A DNA stretch of 64,000 bases from Diacronema lutheri (GCA_019448385.1 JAGTXO010000018.1:558001-622000), one strand, 5' to 3'. Numbered from the stretch's first letter, positions 37,513-47,602 are shown. A program made the numbers and translations. Notes: generated from the letters alone by a model not told the origin.

Positions 37513-40500
37513 ATGGTCTCAAAGCTCGACCTGGCGCGCGCTGGCGCGCGGGCCGAGCCCAAAGCCTCTCCGCGAGGGCCGATGCGCGCAGACTCGCCCG
37601 TGCACACCACCCTGCGCTCAAGCATCGACTCGAGCCCGTCGCCGCCGCCCGCGGGCAGGCGACTCGCCACCGCGGCGATCGTGGGCAAGATGGACGAGAT
37701 GGTGCGCAGCGGCGGCGCCGCGTCGCGCGGTGCGCGGCGTGCTGCGCTGAGCGGCTTGCGCCGCTCGCCCGCCTTACGTGCGCGAGCAGGAGCGCAAGCG
37801 CGAGGAGCGGCGGCGTCGCAACATGGATGAGAAGGCGCGCAAGCGCGCCGAGAATGCGGCCGTCGCGACGCGCGGCGGGATCGCGATCGACTCGGTCGAG
37901 TACGTCAAGCAAATCTTCGCCTATCGCGCGCAGCACGGCGTGCAGGCGAAGCCGACGCACTACGACGGCGCTGCCGCTGGCCTGCCCACCGCGTGGGACG
38001 AGGAGCACGAGTCCGACGCGAGCGCGTCGCGCATTCGCGTCGTCGTGCGCAAGCGCCCGCTGCTCGGCGCCGAGCGCGAGCGCCTCGAGTTCGACGCAGT
38101 GACGACACTGCCGTCGCCGAGCGGTCTCGCGCGCTACTGCACGGTGCACGAGCCAAAGCGACGCGTCGACGAGAGCAAGGAGGTGTCGCACCACGAGTTC
38201 CGCCTCGACGCCGCCTTCTCCGAGGCGGACACGAACGGCGACATTGGGAGCGCGATCGGCCTGCGCTCGCTCGTTGGGCACGTGCTCGACGGCCAGCCGG
38301 CGACGGTCCTCTGCTTCGGGCAGACCGGTTCGGGCAAGACGGTGACCATGATGGGTCTGAGCGGCCATGACGATGGGCGCAGCGGCGTCGGGCTCTTCAC
38401 GATGGCGACGCGCGAGCTCTTCGCGCTCCTCGAGCGGACGTGCGCGGGCATTCGGCCCGACGAGCGACCCGTCGTCTTTGTCTCGTTCTTCGAAATCTAC
38501 CGAGCCGGCGCGTACGACCTGCTCAACAACCGCGAGGCGCTCGCTGTGCGCGACGATGGGAAGGGGCGCACCATCGTGAGCGGATTAATGCACGCCGAGG
38601 CGCCGAACGCGCCCGCGGTCGACGGGCTCGTCGAGCTCGCCGCGCGCGCGCGATCGACGGGCTCGACCGCGGCGAACGCGCAGTCGAGCCGCTCGCACGC
38701 CATCCTGCAACTGCGCGTGTGTTCGGCGGCCCTGGCCGCGCGCGTGCGCATTGACGGCTCCACGCCCGGCGGCGGCAAGTTGTCGCTCATCGACCTGGCG
38801 GGCTCGGAGCGCGCGGCGGACGCGGCGGATGAGGAGCAGCAGACTCGGCTCGAGGGCGCCGAGATCAACAAATCGCTCCTCTGTCTGAAGGAGTGCATTC
38901 GTGCCATTGATACGCACAAAAAGCACACGCCGTTCCGCGGCTCGAAGCTCACGCACGTCCTGCGCGAGGCCTTCTCGGGCAACGCGAAGATGGTCTTCAT
39001 CGCGAACGTCTCGTCCGCGTCCGGCGCCACCGAGCACTCGCTCAACACCCTCCGCTACGCCGCGCGCGTCAATGACTTTCGGCCGCCCGGCTCGCGCGCG
39101 CGTACGGCCGGCTGGACGACTGTTCGAGCGCGCCACGCGGGCAAACCGCACGCCGTGTCGCCGATCCCTCTCGCGCCGATGGTTGCGCCGGGCTCGGCGG
39201 CGCCCGCGCCACACGTGCCACCGCTGCAGCTCGCCGCGCTTGCCGCGGTCGGCAAGATGCGCCAACTGGCCGCCGCGTCGAAAAGCGCAAAGTTGAATAC
39301 GCGCGCAGCCACTGGTGAGGACGGAGGGGGTGCGGGTGGAGGCGATGCGGGTGAAGGGGACGCGCCCGGTGCCGGCAGCGGAAGGGAGCGCGGCATCGCG
39401 TGCGCCGTGCCGTCCAGCTCGACGACGGGCGATCGCAAAGCTGGCGGCGGCGGCGGCGGCGGCGGCCGTGCGAGCGCGGCGAGCGAACGCGGGGCCGAGC
39501 GCGGGGCCGAGCGCGGGGCCGAACGCGGGGCCGAGCGCGGGGCCGAGCGCGGGGCCGAGCGCGGGGCCGAGCGCGGGGCCGAGCGCGGGGCCGAGCGCGG
39601 GGCCGAGCGCGGGGCCGAGCGCGGGGCCGAGCTCGACGCGTGGGACGCGCCTGGCGCCGATGCGGCGCTTGCGGAGGAGATCGTCTTGCTCGCCGCGGAG
39701 CTCGCCGTCGACGCGGAGCAGGAGGGTGAGGAGGCGGCTCGGGCGCTTGATGCGGAGGTCGATTTGACGATGGAGCACGTGCTCAACGAGGCGAGTCGCA
39801 TCTCAGCGGCCGAGCGCGTCGGCCGCGACGGTGACGACGGACTCGACACCGACGTCGAGGGCGGCGCGGGCGCGGGCGAGGGCGCGGGCGCGGGCGCGGG
39901 CGCGGGCGTGGGCGCGGGCGCGGGCGCGGGCGCGGGCGTGGGCGTGGGCGCGGTCACCAGCCTCGCAAGCATCGCTTCGCAAGCGCGCACCGTCGGCGTA
40001 TGGCTGAGCAAACTGCGCGTGGGCCTGAGTAACGCGCCGCCAGTGCCCGAGCCGCCGCCCGAGGCTGTGCTCAAGGGCGCGTACGCACGCGCCGGCGCGT
40101 TGCCCTTCTCGGTGAGCGCGCCGGCGAATGGGCGCGCGCTGCCCGCCCGCTCGGCGCGGCTCGGCGCGGCGGGCGCCGTCGAGGAGTACGTGCGCTCCAT
40201 CACGGCGCTCTCGGCGACGGAGCTGCAGATGCTCGGTCTGCACCGCAAGACGATCAAGGCAGAGGAGGCGATCCACGCGCAGGGCATCGCGATCCTCAAC
40301 GACATGGCGCAGCACGACGACGTGCACACAACCGCGTGCTACATTGCAGACCTCGAGCAGGCACGTGCCACCGCTTATACCGCGCACCAGCGGTTTTTGG
40401 CGTGCCAGCCGCGCCTCGTGGGCGCATCGCAGGCCAACGTGGGCGCGGCGGGTTGGGGCCAGCGCGGCGCGGCTTGGCGCAGGCCAACGTGGGCGCGGCG

Positions 40501-40935
40501 CACATGCCACTGCGAGCCGGCGGCGCGCTCGCCACGCCCACGTTGGCCTGCGCCAAGCCGCGCCGCGCTGGCCCCAACCCGCCGCGCGCGGCGCGGTCGC
40601 CGCGCGCGCGCCTCGCGCGGCGATCCTCCCGCAGGCGCGGCCCTTTGACTGCGCTCCGCGCGCCGCGCAACGATCGGGCGCAGATCGTCCGTGCAAAGAT
40701 TGAGCTCGCGTTGCGGCTCGACGCACAGCTCGCGCGCTTCAAGCAGCAGCTCGCGGCCGAGAAGGCGGCGCACGTGCAGCTCGAGCTCGAGCCGCCGTCG
40801 CACGGGAAGCGCGTGATGCGCGCGCTCCCCTTCACCGCAGGGAAGCACCAGCCGGAGGCAAACCCGTACAACGCGGGAGTCTCAGGACGAGAAGGCGATG
40901 AATTCGCTCCCGAGCCCGAAGAGGTCTGCACTTAA
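37513..40935 (+). CDS. Kinesin-13 (KIF2/MCAK-type) motor
   Basis: Three exons (37513-37701, 37790-40417, 40684-40935) give 1022 residues. Kinesin-13s depolymerise microtubule ends and control spindle and flagellar length. A charged neck (ERKREERRRRNMDEKARKRA) precedes the motor (residues about 145-490): IRVVVRKRPLLGAERERLEF, P-loop CFGQTGSGKTVTMMG, AQSSRSHAILQL, LIDLAGSERAAD, then RLEGAEINKSLLCLKECIRA and TPFRGSKLTHVLREAFSGN, the last two typical of this subfamily. The tail has 12 tandem Arg-Gly-Ala-Glu units, a Gly-Ala run, and a helical region EEYVRSITALSATELQMLGL. Intron 1 (37702-37789) has donor GTGCGC; intron 2 (40418-40683) holds a 53-bp inverted repeat. The last 54 bp overlap the 3' end of the RNase P/MRP gene on the other strand. 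Confidence 0.92.
39483..39632 (+). repeat. 12-bp coding repeat, 12 copies (Arg-Gly-Ala-Glu)
   Basis: Twelve units of GCGGGGCCGAGC, nearly identical in DNA, give an alternating-charge Arg-Gly-Ala-Glu run inside kinesin-13. A (GCGGGC)n hexamer run coding Gly-Ala follows at about 39867-39950. Confidence 0.95.
40443..40587. repeat. 53-bp perfect inverted repeat in kinesin-13 intron 2
   Basis: Arms 40443-40495 and 40535-40587 are exact reverse complements around a 39-base loop. The sequence GGCCAACGTGGGCGCGGCG at the end of the left arm also occurs as a direct repeat just before it (about 40434). The fold would fill most of the 266-bp intron. It may be a small non-autonomous element or an intronic hairpin. 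Confidence 0.92.
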
Positions 40936-41495
40936 ACGTGCGGCAAGCGCGCGTCCGTCTACCACCGCCGCACCCGTGCGCGACGGGACGGGTCGTGTGC
41001 GCGTGTCGCGCGGCGCTGAGCGCGTCTCCGCCTGCACGTCAATGTCGCACGGCTGCCGTGTGGCCGTCCCACACGCCCAGCAGCTGCGCACGACGGCGAG
41101 TTTTTTGCTCTTGGCGCGCGCGCCGATTCGCACGCGGCTCCGCCGGCTGCGCGTCGTCACGCGCACGCGCACGTCGCAGTTAACGCCCGGGACGTGAATG
41201 AGGCTGCACGCGGCACAAAAGCGCGCGAGCATGGCCTTGGGCAGCGCGACGCGCTGCTGCTGCGCCACGAGCCGCATGCGCGACCTGACGCGCGCGGGTG
41301 CGTGCGCGAGCGCGAGCGCGTGAGCGCGCGCGTGGCGGCGCGCGTGACGGCGCGCGTGCGAAGCCGGCGCCCGCACGTGTAGTACGCGCTGAGCTGCGGG
41401 CTGTGCTTGAGATGCGTGAGCGCATGCTGCCAGAGGAGCTGCATGCGCATGAGCGGCAAGTCCGTCGGCGTCGACGGGAAAATTGACGGCGCCAT
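40882..41495 (-). CDS. RNase P/MRP subunit, Rpr2/Rpp21/SNM1 family
   Basis: Two exons (41495-41377, 41284-40882) give 173 residues. These proteins are zinc-binding subunits of RNase P or MRP, which process tRNA and rRNA. The N-terminus has helices MQLLWQHALTHLKHSPQLSA and, across a phase-2 intron (41285-41376), SRMRLVAQQQRVALPKAML. The zinc site is ARFCAACSLIHVPGVNCDVR with a second pair in VRSCWACGTATRQPC. The pattern CxxC, IPGV-type strand, basic loop, CxxC fits the family well. The start is the first ATG in the clear exon; upstream codons would run into the divergent STIMATE gene. The stop overlaps kinesin-13 by 54 bp. Confidence 0.82.
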
Positions 41496-41620
41496 CCTCC
41501 GTTTGCGCAGAGCGATACCTACCAGTAGACCGGCGCCGACGCGCGGGCTAGGGCGGGGAGGTCGGGCCGGTGGGCTCGGACGTCGTGGCGCCGCCGCGTG
41601 CCGGCGTGCGTGCGCGCGCG
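41496..41620. promoter_or_regulatory. 125-bp divergent intergenic region
   Basis: It lies between the RNase P/MRP subunit and the STIMATE-like gene. No known motif is recognised. Confidence 0.3.
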
Positions 41621-42448
41621 ATGTCGTCGACATGCTCGCTTCTCGACGCGTGGGGCATCACCGTGCAGGGCGTGCTCGGGCTCGGCGCGCTCTCGACGCT
41701 CGCCTACAAGCGGCAGCTGGAGACGCCGCAGCGGCCGTTCCTGATCTGGTTGTTGGACGCGAGCAAGCAGGCGATCTCGTCGGGCGTCGGGCACATGCAG
41801 AACGTTGGCCTCTCCGAGCTCGTCCTCGTGCGCGCGCACGTTGCGCCGACGTCTCCGTGCGTGTGGTACGTGGTCAACCTCGTCCTCGATACCACGCTCG
41901 GCACATTCGTCGCCTACTTCGTGCTGCGCGGCGCGGAGGTGCTGCTCTCGGCGTGCGCGGATTGGCTCCCGCTCGGCTGCACGCAGCCTCTCCTCGAAAT
42001 GGCCTCGACGGGCCACTACGGCTCCCCGCCATCGCTGGTCCGGTGGCTCTCGCAGACTGCGCTCTGGCTCGTCGTCATCACGATCGCGAAGGCCGTCGTC
42101 GCTTCGCTCGTGCTCGTGGCCGCGCTGCCGCTGCACGCCGTTGGGCTGCGCACGCTTCGGCCGCTTGAGCCGTACCCACGCGCGCAGGTTGTGACCGTCA
42201 TGCTCGTCGCGCCGCTGCTGCTCAACATTGTCCAACTGTGGATTCAGGACAACTTCCTGCAGATGCACCCCTTCTCGCAGCGCGGCGCCAAGGACGGCGT
42301 GATGCCCGTGTACGTCAAGTGCTCGACGCGCCCAGCCGCAAGCGCACCGCCCGAGTCGCGCGGCCTCATGCGATCGTCAGCCGAGCGCGCGCGCTCGCGC
42401 GCCGATCTAGCGTCGGAAGGCGCGAGCGCCGAGTACGCCGACGAGTGA
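41621..42448 (+). CDS. STIMATE/TMEM110-family membrane protein (copy A)
   Basis: 275 residues, single exon. In animals STIMATE sits in the ER and helps STIM proteins at ER-plasma membrane contacts; yeast has a vacuolar relative. The family pattern is clear: LLDAWGITVQGVLGLGALST, YKRQLETPQRPFLIWLLDAS, KQAISSGVGHMQNVGLSELV, CVWYVVNLVLDTTLGTFVAY, then LVVITIAKAVVASLVLVAAL and VVTVMLVAPLLLNIVQLWIQ, ending DNFLQMHPF. Five membrane helices are expected. A second member of the family is at 61925-63045. The start at 41621 is the first ATG; an upstream GTG is less likely. Confidence 0.85.
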   Translation: MSSTCSLLDAWGITVQGVLGLGALSTLAYKRQLETPQRPFLIWLLDASKQAISSGVGHMQNVGLSELVLVRAHVAPTSPCVWYVVNLVLDTTLGTFVAYFVLRGAEVLLSACADWLPLGCTQPLLEMASTGHYGSPPSLVRWLSQTALWLVVITIAKAVVASLVLVAALPLHAVGLRTLRPLEPYPRAQVVTVMLVAPLLLNIVQLWIQDNFLQMHPFSQRGAKDGVMPVYVKCSTRPAASAPPESRGLMRSSAERARSRADLASEGASAEYADE

Positions 42449-42487
42449 TGCGCTCAGTTCTTCTCGACAGTCGACGCTTGTCGCGCC

Positions 42488-43914
42488 CTATATAGAGCCA
42501 GCGAGCTGAGAGGAGGGCACAATCTGCGTCCATTTCCCCAAAGAGCGCTCGTGCGGTGGCCTCTCATGTGCCTTGCGTAAAGCCTCCTCGAGCAAGTCGC
42601 GCGCGGCGAGGAGCACGCGCTCGTTCACTGGGCCGCAAGCGCCCGAGCGTGCCGGGCCGGCCTTGGGTGTGAGATGCACGCCGTCTGCGTTCATCTCGTA
42701 CCCTGCAGCGCGGGCGAAGGCGCGGTTTCGGGACGTGTGAGCCCCACACGGTGGTCAGCGATGCGCGCCAAGCACACGAGCGCGCGGCGCGAAGCCTGGC
42801 GGTAACGCGCACCGATCGCTGCGAGAAAACGCGCGAGCCCAGCCGACCAGACGCGCGCAAGATGGAAGCTGCGCGCATTGATGCGCGGTGGCGAGGCGAT
42901 GCTCGTATCCACGCCGGCGCCGCTCGCACTTCCGCTGCCGCAGCAGCCGAGCGCATTGTTGACGTGCACGAGCAGCGTACGAATGGCGAGCGCGTGCCGC
43001 TCGCTGGCGCCCTCGCGCCGCACGCTCGCTGAACCCGCACGCGCGTCGGGCGCATGCGTGCGACCATCCACACGGGCGTCATCTGCAAGCTGGTCGGAAC
43101 TGTCCGCGAGCTGCGCAAGCGCAACCCGCAGCTCGGCCACCGCGTCGCCCAGGCCGTCCTCGGCGTTCGCATAACCGTCGGCGCCAACGGCCATGCGCAC
43201 GCGCGTGGCCGTCGGCACCGCGGCGCCAACTGACACTGCAGCGTCGGGCGTGCGCGACGCGGTGCGCACACCTAGCGCGGCGACGCTGCTCTCTTCACCG
43301 CCGAGTGCGGGCACGGCCGCGGCGGCAGAGCCGGCGGGTGGCGCCGGCGCGTCCAGCCGCGGCCGTCGGCGCTGCCGCACTGCGAGGGCGAGGACGAGTC
43401 TGCAGAGCGCAAAGCCGGCGATGGCGGCGAGGACGCACACAAGCACGGCGCGCGCGAGCCGTGAGCGTCGAGCGACGCCCGATGCGGCACCGACGGCCGT
43501 GAGCGCCGAGGAGGCGAGCCCAATGGCGGGGTGGGCCGGCGGCGCGTTCCCGTGCGATGGCCAGGCGCGCGCCGTCGAGCGTGCGCTCGCGGCTGCGAGG
43601 GCGAACGCCTGGTCCACATCGCAGGCAGGCAGCCCTTTTGAGCGCAAAAAGGCGCGCATCTCGTCGCGTCCCATTGCGCGGACCGATGGGTGCTGCATGA
43701 AGCGCGCGGCCTGCAGGACCGTATGGCTCACGCGGCCGGCCGAGCAGGCGCTCGGGTCGACGTCGTCATCCGAAGCCGAAGGAGGCGCGACCGGTGGCTT
43801 TGCGCTCGGGTCCACGAAATGAGCGGGTGGCAGGCTCGTCGCCGCGTTCGCAACGTCCAGAGCCGCGCGCTCCCAAGGCTTCGGGGGCGGAAGGCCGCGT
43901 TCCTCGTCCACCAT
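42488..43914 (-). CDS. PEX14: PEX14-like peroxin (copy 2)
   Basis: Two exons (43914-42750, 42702-42488) give 459 residues. It has the PEX14 N-terminal domain (SHTVLQAARFMQHPSVRAMG, RDEMRAFLRSKGL), a membrane helix (ARAVLVCVLAAIAGFALCRL) and a coiled coil (VAELRVALAQLADSSDQLAD). In peroxisomal import PEX14 is the membrane docking site for PEX5 with cargo. The proposed 47-bp intron (42703-42749, donor GTGTGG, acceptor CTGCAG) is short but its borders are kept in copy 1, and it joins ADHR to YEMNADGVHLTPKAG in frame. Without it, the protein ends at 42691. This copy looks complete, unlike copy 1. Its start codon is 56 bp from that of the divergent Sel1-MYND gene, as in copy 1. Confidence 0.83.
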
Positions 43915-43970
43915 TCCAGAGCCGGGCAGGTCCGGTGCGAATCGGCGTCCGGACTATGGGTCGCCCGACG
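43915..43970. promoter_or_regulatory. 56-bp divergent promoter of PEX14/Sel1-MYND (copy 2)
   Basis: This is the mirror image of 10915-10970, with the same length and almost the same sequence. Confidence 0.5.
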
Positions 43971-45443
43971 ATGGCGAGGGCTAAATCGGAGGCGCAGTTC
44001 AACCGCCGCGTGCGAGGCGAGAGCATGGCGAAGGACTCTGCGGAAATCATAAGCTTGATTTGCCTCGCCACCGATCAGAAGCCTGCCGACGTGCAGTCCC
44101 ACCTGGGTGTCTGCTACGCGAAGGGCGAGGGCGTGGCGCAGGACTGGGCGGAGGCCGTGCGCCTCTACCGCCTCGCCGCCGAGCAGAATCATGCTGGCGC
44201 GCAGTGCAACCTGGGCGTCTGCTACACGAATGGCGAGGGCGTGGCGCAGGACTTGGCGGAGGCCGCACGCCTCTACCGCCTCGCCGCCGATCAGAAGCAT
44301 GCCGACGCGCAGTACAATCTGGGCCTTTGCTTGTCGATGGGCGAGGGCGTGCCGCAGGACTGGGCGGAGGCCGTGCGCCTCTACCGCCTCGCCGCCGAGC
44401 AGAAGCATGCCGACGCGCAGTTCGAGCTGGGCCTGCGCTACGCGTGGGGCGAGGGCGTGCCGCAGGACTGGGCGGAGGCCGTGCGCCTCTACCGCCTCGC
44501 CGCCGAGCAGAAGCATGCCGACGCGCAGTTCGAGCTGGGCCTGCGCTACGCGTGGGGCCAAGGCGTGGCGCAGGACTGGGCGGAGGCCGTGCGCTTGCAC
44601 CGCCTCGCCACCGAGCAGAAGCATGCCGACGCGCAGTGTTTTCTGGGCCGGTGCCATGCGAATGGCGAGGGCATGGCGCAGGACTGGGCGGAGGCCGTAC
44701 GCCTTTTCCGCCTCGCCGCCGAGCAGAATCATGCCGACGCGCAGTTCCACCTGGGTGTCTGCTACGCGAAAGGCGAGGGCGTGGCGCAGGACTGGGCGGA
44801 GACCATGCGCCTCTACCGCCTCGCCGCCGAGCAGAAGCACGCCGACGCGCAGTGCAATCTGGGCGGCTGCTACGCGAATGGCGTGGGCGTGGCGCAGGAC
44901 TCCGCGCAGGCTGCCCACCTCTTCCGCCTCGCCGCCGAGCAGGGGCTTGACCACGCGCAGTGCGAGCTGGGCATCTGCTACGCGGATGGGCGAGGCGTGG
45001 CTCAGGACACGGCGGAGGCCGCTCGCCTTTTACGCCGTGCCGCCCTTCAAGGGCACGTACACGCAATGCTTCACCTCGGCGCCTTGCTTCTCACTAACGA
45101 CCCTGCCGCTGGTGGCGAGCCGACTCAGCAGCGCGAGGGCGCGCTTCTCCTCGCGCGCGTTGTCCAGCAGCGCGAGGACACGGTCGCACGCGATATCGCG
45201 CTCGCGCTGCTTGGTGCGCATGCAGGCGAACGCGAGGTTGTGCGTACGTGCTGCATCGGCTGCGGCCAGACCAAGAAGCTCATGCTGTGCAGCAAATGCC
45301 GCGTGGCCAAGTTTTGCGGCGCCGAGTGCGTGCAGCGCATGTGGCCCGTGCACAAGGCAGGCTGCCGGCGCTTTGCCGCGGAGGACGCGGCCTCTGCCAG
45401 CGCGGCTGAGGCTGGATCAGAGGCAGATCGCGCCGTTGGTTGA
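43971..45443 (+). CDS. Sel1-repeat protein with C-terminal MYND zinc finger (copy 2)
   Basis: 490 residues, single exon. After MARAKSEAQFNRRVRGESMA there are about ten Sel1 units of 36 residues, several identical in a row (AVRLYRLAAEQKHADAQFEL). The C-terminal MYND finger CCIGCGQTKKLMLCSKC, FCGAECVQRMWPVHKAGC matches copy 1. The three extra repeats relative to copy 1 account for most of the 115-residue length difference. Nothing shows which partner the solenoid binds; yeast and animal Sel1 proteins act in ER-associated degradation, but MYND fusions in algae are unstudied. The frame runs upstream into PEX14, but the Met at 43971 is shared by both copies. Confidence 0.88.
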   Translation: MARAKSEAQFNRRVRGESMAKDSAEIISLICLATDQKPADVQSHLGVCYAKGEGVAQDWAEAVRLYRLAAEQNHAGAQCNLGVCYTNGEGVAQDLAEAARLYRLAADQKHADAQYNLGLCLSMGEGVPQDWAEAVRLYRLAAEQKHADAQFELGLRYAWGEGVPQDWAEAVRLYRLAAEQKHADAQFELGLRYAWGQGVAQDWAEAVRLHRLATEQKHADAQCFLGRCHANGEGMAQDWAEAVRLFRLAAEQNHADAQFHLGVCYAKGEGVAQDWAETMRLYRLAAEQKHADAQCNLGGCYANGVGVAQDSAQAAHLFRLAAEQGLDHAQCELGICYADGRGVAQDTAEAARLLRRAALQGHVHAMLHLGALLLTNDPAAGGEPTQQREGALLLARVVQQREDTVARDIALALLGAHAGEREVVRTCCIGCGQTKKLMLCSKCRVAKFCGAECVQRMWPVHKAGCRRFAAEDAASASAAEAGSEADRAVG

Positions 45444-45742
45444 ACCCATCAGAAAAGGAACGCCAGCCCGCACGGCAAGGTGTGCATGCGCGATGGCAGC
45501 CCGCGCGGCGAGAGGTGCATGCGCGACGGCATGCACCGCATGCCTCGGAGGTTGGCGTGAAGTCGCGCTGCATGTGGGCCATGCGCGATGGCGACGCGGA
45601 TGGCGCTGCGATGGCAAGGCGACGCGGATGGCGCTGCGGATGGCGGAGCACGCAGGCCCGTGCGATGGCGCTCCACCTCGCTCACATCCTTCGTCTGTTT
45701 AAAGACAGACGAGAGCGGCAAGCGGCGGCGGCCAGCGGCTTG
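45444..45742. other. intergenic region with GATGGC-rich short repeats
   Basis: No gene is seen. Imperfect short repeats of ATGCGCGATGGC, GACGCGGATGGC and GTGCATGCGC fill about 45480-45670. Homology to copy 1 of the duplicated block stops near 45440. Confidence 0.6.
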
Positions 45743-47285
45743 TCAGAGGGCCGCCTGGGGGCCAAAGTGGATGTCGAGCGGGTTGTAAAACTCGGTGAGC
45801 AGACGGTAGATGTAGGACGGGTGCGTGCCGCCGCTGCGCACGGCCAAAGGCACAGGATGTGTCGCGTCGCGCCGCAGAGTGCGCCCGCGCGTGAGCGGCG
45901 GCCAACGCCTCGGGCGCGCGCTGCGCGAGCCGTGCGCCCGCGCGCGCACATGTTTGTGATGAGAAGGGAGATGAGCCCGGGGGGGACGTAATCGTAGGCG
46001 GGGTTGGGAGAGTCCGTTGCGAACCCGTCGTCCCTGCCGCTCGGCTGGCGGCAGGCGATGCCCGGCGGCACGCCGGCGGGGCCGGATGACGCGCCCGCGC
46101 GCCGGGCCGGCCCGTCAACGACGGCCGCCGCGCTGCCCTCCGCGCCGTCCGCGCCGCCGTCGGCGTCGCACAGCGCGTTGACCTCGAGCGCGGCTGTTTC
46201 GTCATAACTCAGGATGGGCGCGGGCGCGAGGAGGAGGTTGAAGTCGTCGGCGTCGGTGAGGAAGATGGGCGTGAGCTGCGGGATCCCCGCGCACACGACG
46301 AACGGCACCGAATGGTGCTGCGCGGCGAGCGCGACGGCGAGCGTGCCGGCGGGCGCGAGCAGGCCGCCGTCAGCCATCACAGCGTGTGTCGGAATAATCA
46401 CCTTGTTGATGCGCGCCATCAGCGCAAAGACGGCGGCGTCGGTGATGAGCGTCGCCTGGATGCCCGCCTCAGATAGCCTGCGCGCCACCTCCGCCCCCTC
46501 ATACGACGGCGCCGTGTCCGCAACGATCACCTCGAACGGCCGCTCCGTCTTCGCGACGCGCTTCAGAAACGCCTCGACGATCCGCGAGCGGCCGAGCGTC
46601 AGGATGACCTCGCGCGCGTGGATGTGCTCGGGCGCCTGCTCAGCGATGCTGTGCACGAGCGAGCCCAGCTCGTCGATCAGCTCGTTCACCCCGTCGATGA
46701 TCGGCTGCTTGATCTCATGCACGGCCGCCGAGCAGAGCTCCGGCGTGCGCAGCGCCTCGTTGTGCAGGTTGGCCGCGAGCAGGTTGTGCAGCGAAGGCGC
46801 GGTGGAGAAGGCGCTCGGCGGCATGCCCGTAGTGAGCGCGTCGCTTCGGCTCGACGCGCTGGCGCGCTCAAGCTCGCGCACGAGCCCGTCCACCTCCTCG
46901 CGCACGATGTGGAGCACGCGCCGCACAATGTTGCCGATGCACAGCTCCTGCGGCGCCGCGCGCACGAGCTCGGCGCCGACGCGCTGGATGCGCTCGATGA
47001 GCTTGGCGGGCGTCTGCCAACGCGTGTGCACGACCACGCTGCGCATCAGCTCGGCCGTCCGCGACGCCGTCTGGTGGAAGCCCGAGAGCTGGCTGCGGCC
47101 GCCGGCGCGAGCGGCGCGCGGCGGCCGGTTGCGCGCACGCGCGCGCGTGAGCGCGTGCCCGCCACGACTTGCCGTGCGCTAAGCGCGGGGGGCATTGCAG
47201 CGCGTGGGTGCGCTCGTGCCGCGCACCGTCGCTTCAGCTTGGTGGTGAAGACGCTCACCTCCCGCTCGAACGCGTCGCTCGCCAT
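45743..47285 (-). CDS. EIF2B2: eIF2B subunit beta
   Basis: Three exons (47285-47227, 47092-45950, 45833-45743) give 430 residues. eIF2B exchanges GDP for GTP on eIF2; the beta subunit is in its regulatory core. Family landmarks are IGNIVRRVLHIVREEVDGLV, IAEQAPEHIHAREVILTLGR, ATLITDAAVFALMARINKVI, LAAQHHSVPFVVCAGIPQLT and YDYVPPGLISLLITNIGGTH. The last joins over intron 2 (45834-45949, phase 2), giving PSYIYRLLTEFYNP. Intron 1 (47093-47226, phase 2) joins TTKLKR to QLSGFHQTAS. Both donors are GTGCGC. An insertion of about 45 residues, rich in Ala, Gly and Asp, lies between EVNALCDADG and NPAYDYVPP and is not in animal or yeast proteins. The start is 29 bp from the small divergent ORF at 47315. 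Confidence 0.95.
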
Positions 47286-47314
47286 GGTGCACGCGGACCC
47301 GAGTGGGACGCACG

Positions 47315-47602
47315 ATGGAGCCGCGCCGCGCTGCGCGCGGGTTTGTCCGTCTTCTCGTCGTGTCGCTCTGGCTTGGTTGGGAGGGGCGGCACGGGCTGTC
47401 GCACGCGGAGACGTCTACCGTGCGCCACGGAGACATGCGCTTCGCGTCGTGGGCCGACGGGATCGTCAGGAGCGCCCTCCGCAAGCCCACGAGCTCGGCG
47501 GCCGGGCTCGCGCGAGCCTCAGCGGCCGGGCTCAGATCGGCCGCGTCCCAGGAGCGGCCTTTGATTCGCCCTGGTGAGGCAGGTCCGACACCCGCCGAAT
47601 AG
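47315..47602 (+). CDS. Small possible secreted protein
   Basis: 95 residues. The first 35 look like a signal peptide (RGFVRLLVVSLWLGWEGRHG), followed by a small polar part (VRHGDMRFASWADGIVRSAL). No family is recognised. It lies in the tight divergent arrangement typical of this window, only 29 bp from eIF2B-beta, and is convergent with cytochrome b561. Chance coding cannot be excluded. Confidence 0.4.
   Translation: MEPRRAARGFVRLLVVSLWLGWEGRHGLSHAETSTVRHGDMRFASWADGIVRSALRKPTSSAAGLARASAAGLRSAASQERPLIRPGEAGPTPAE

Noticed and set aside
39483-39632. Collagen-like domain in kinesin-13
   Set aside because: The unit is four residues (Arg-Gly-Ala-Glu), not Gly-X-Y triplets.
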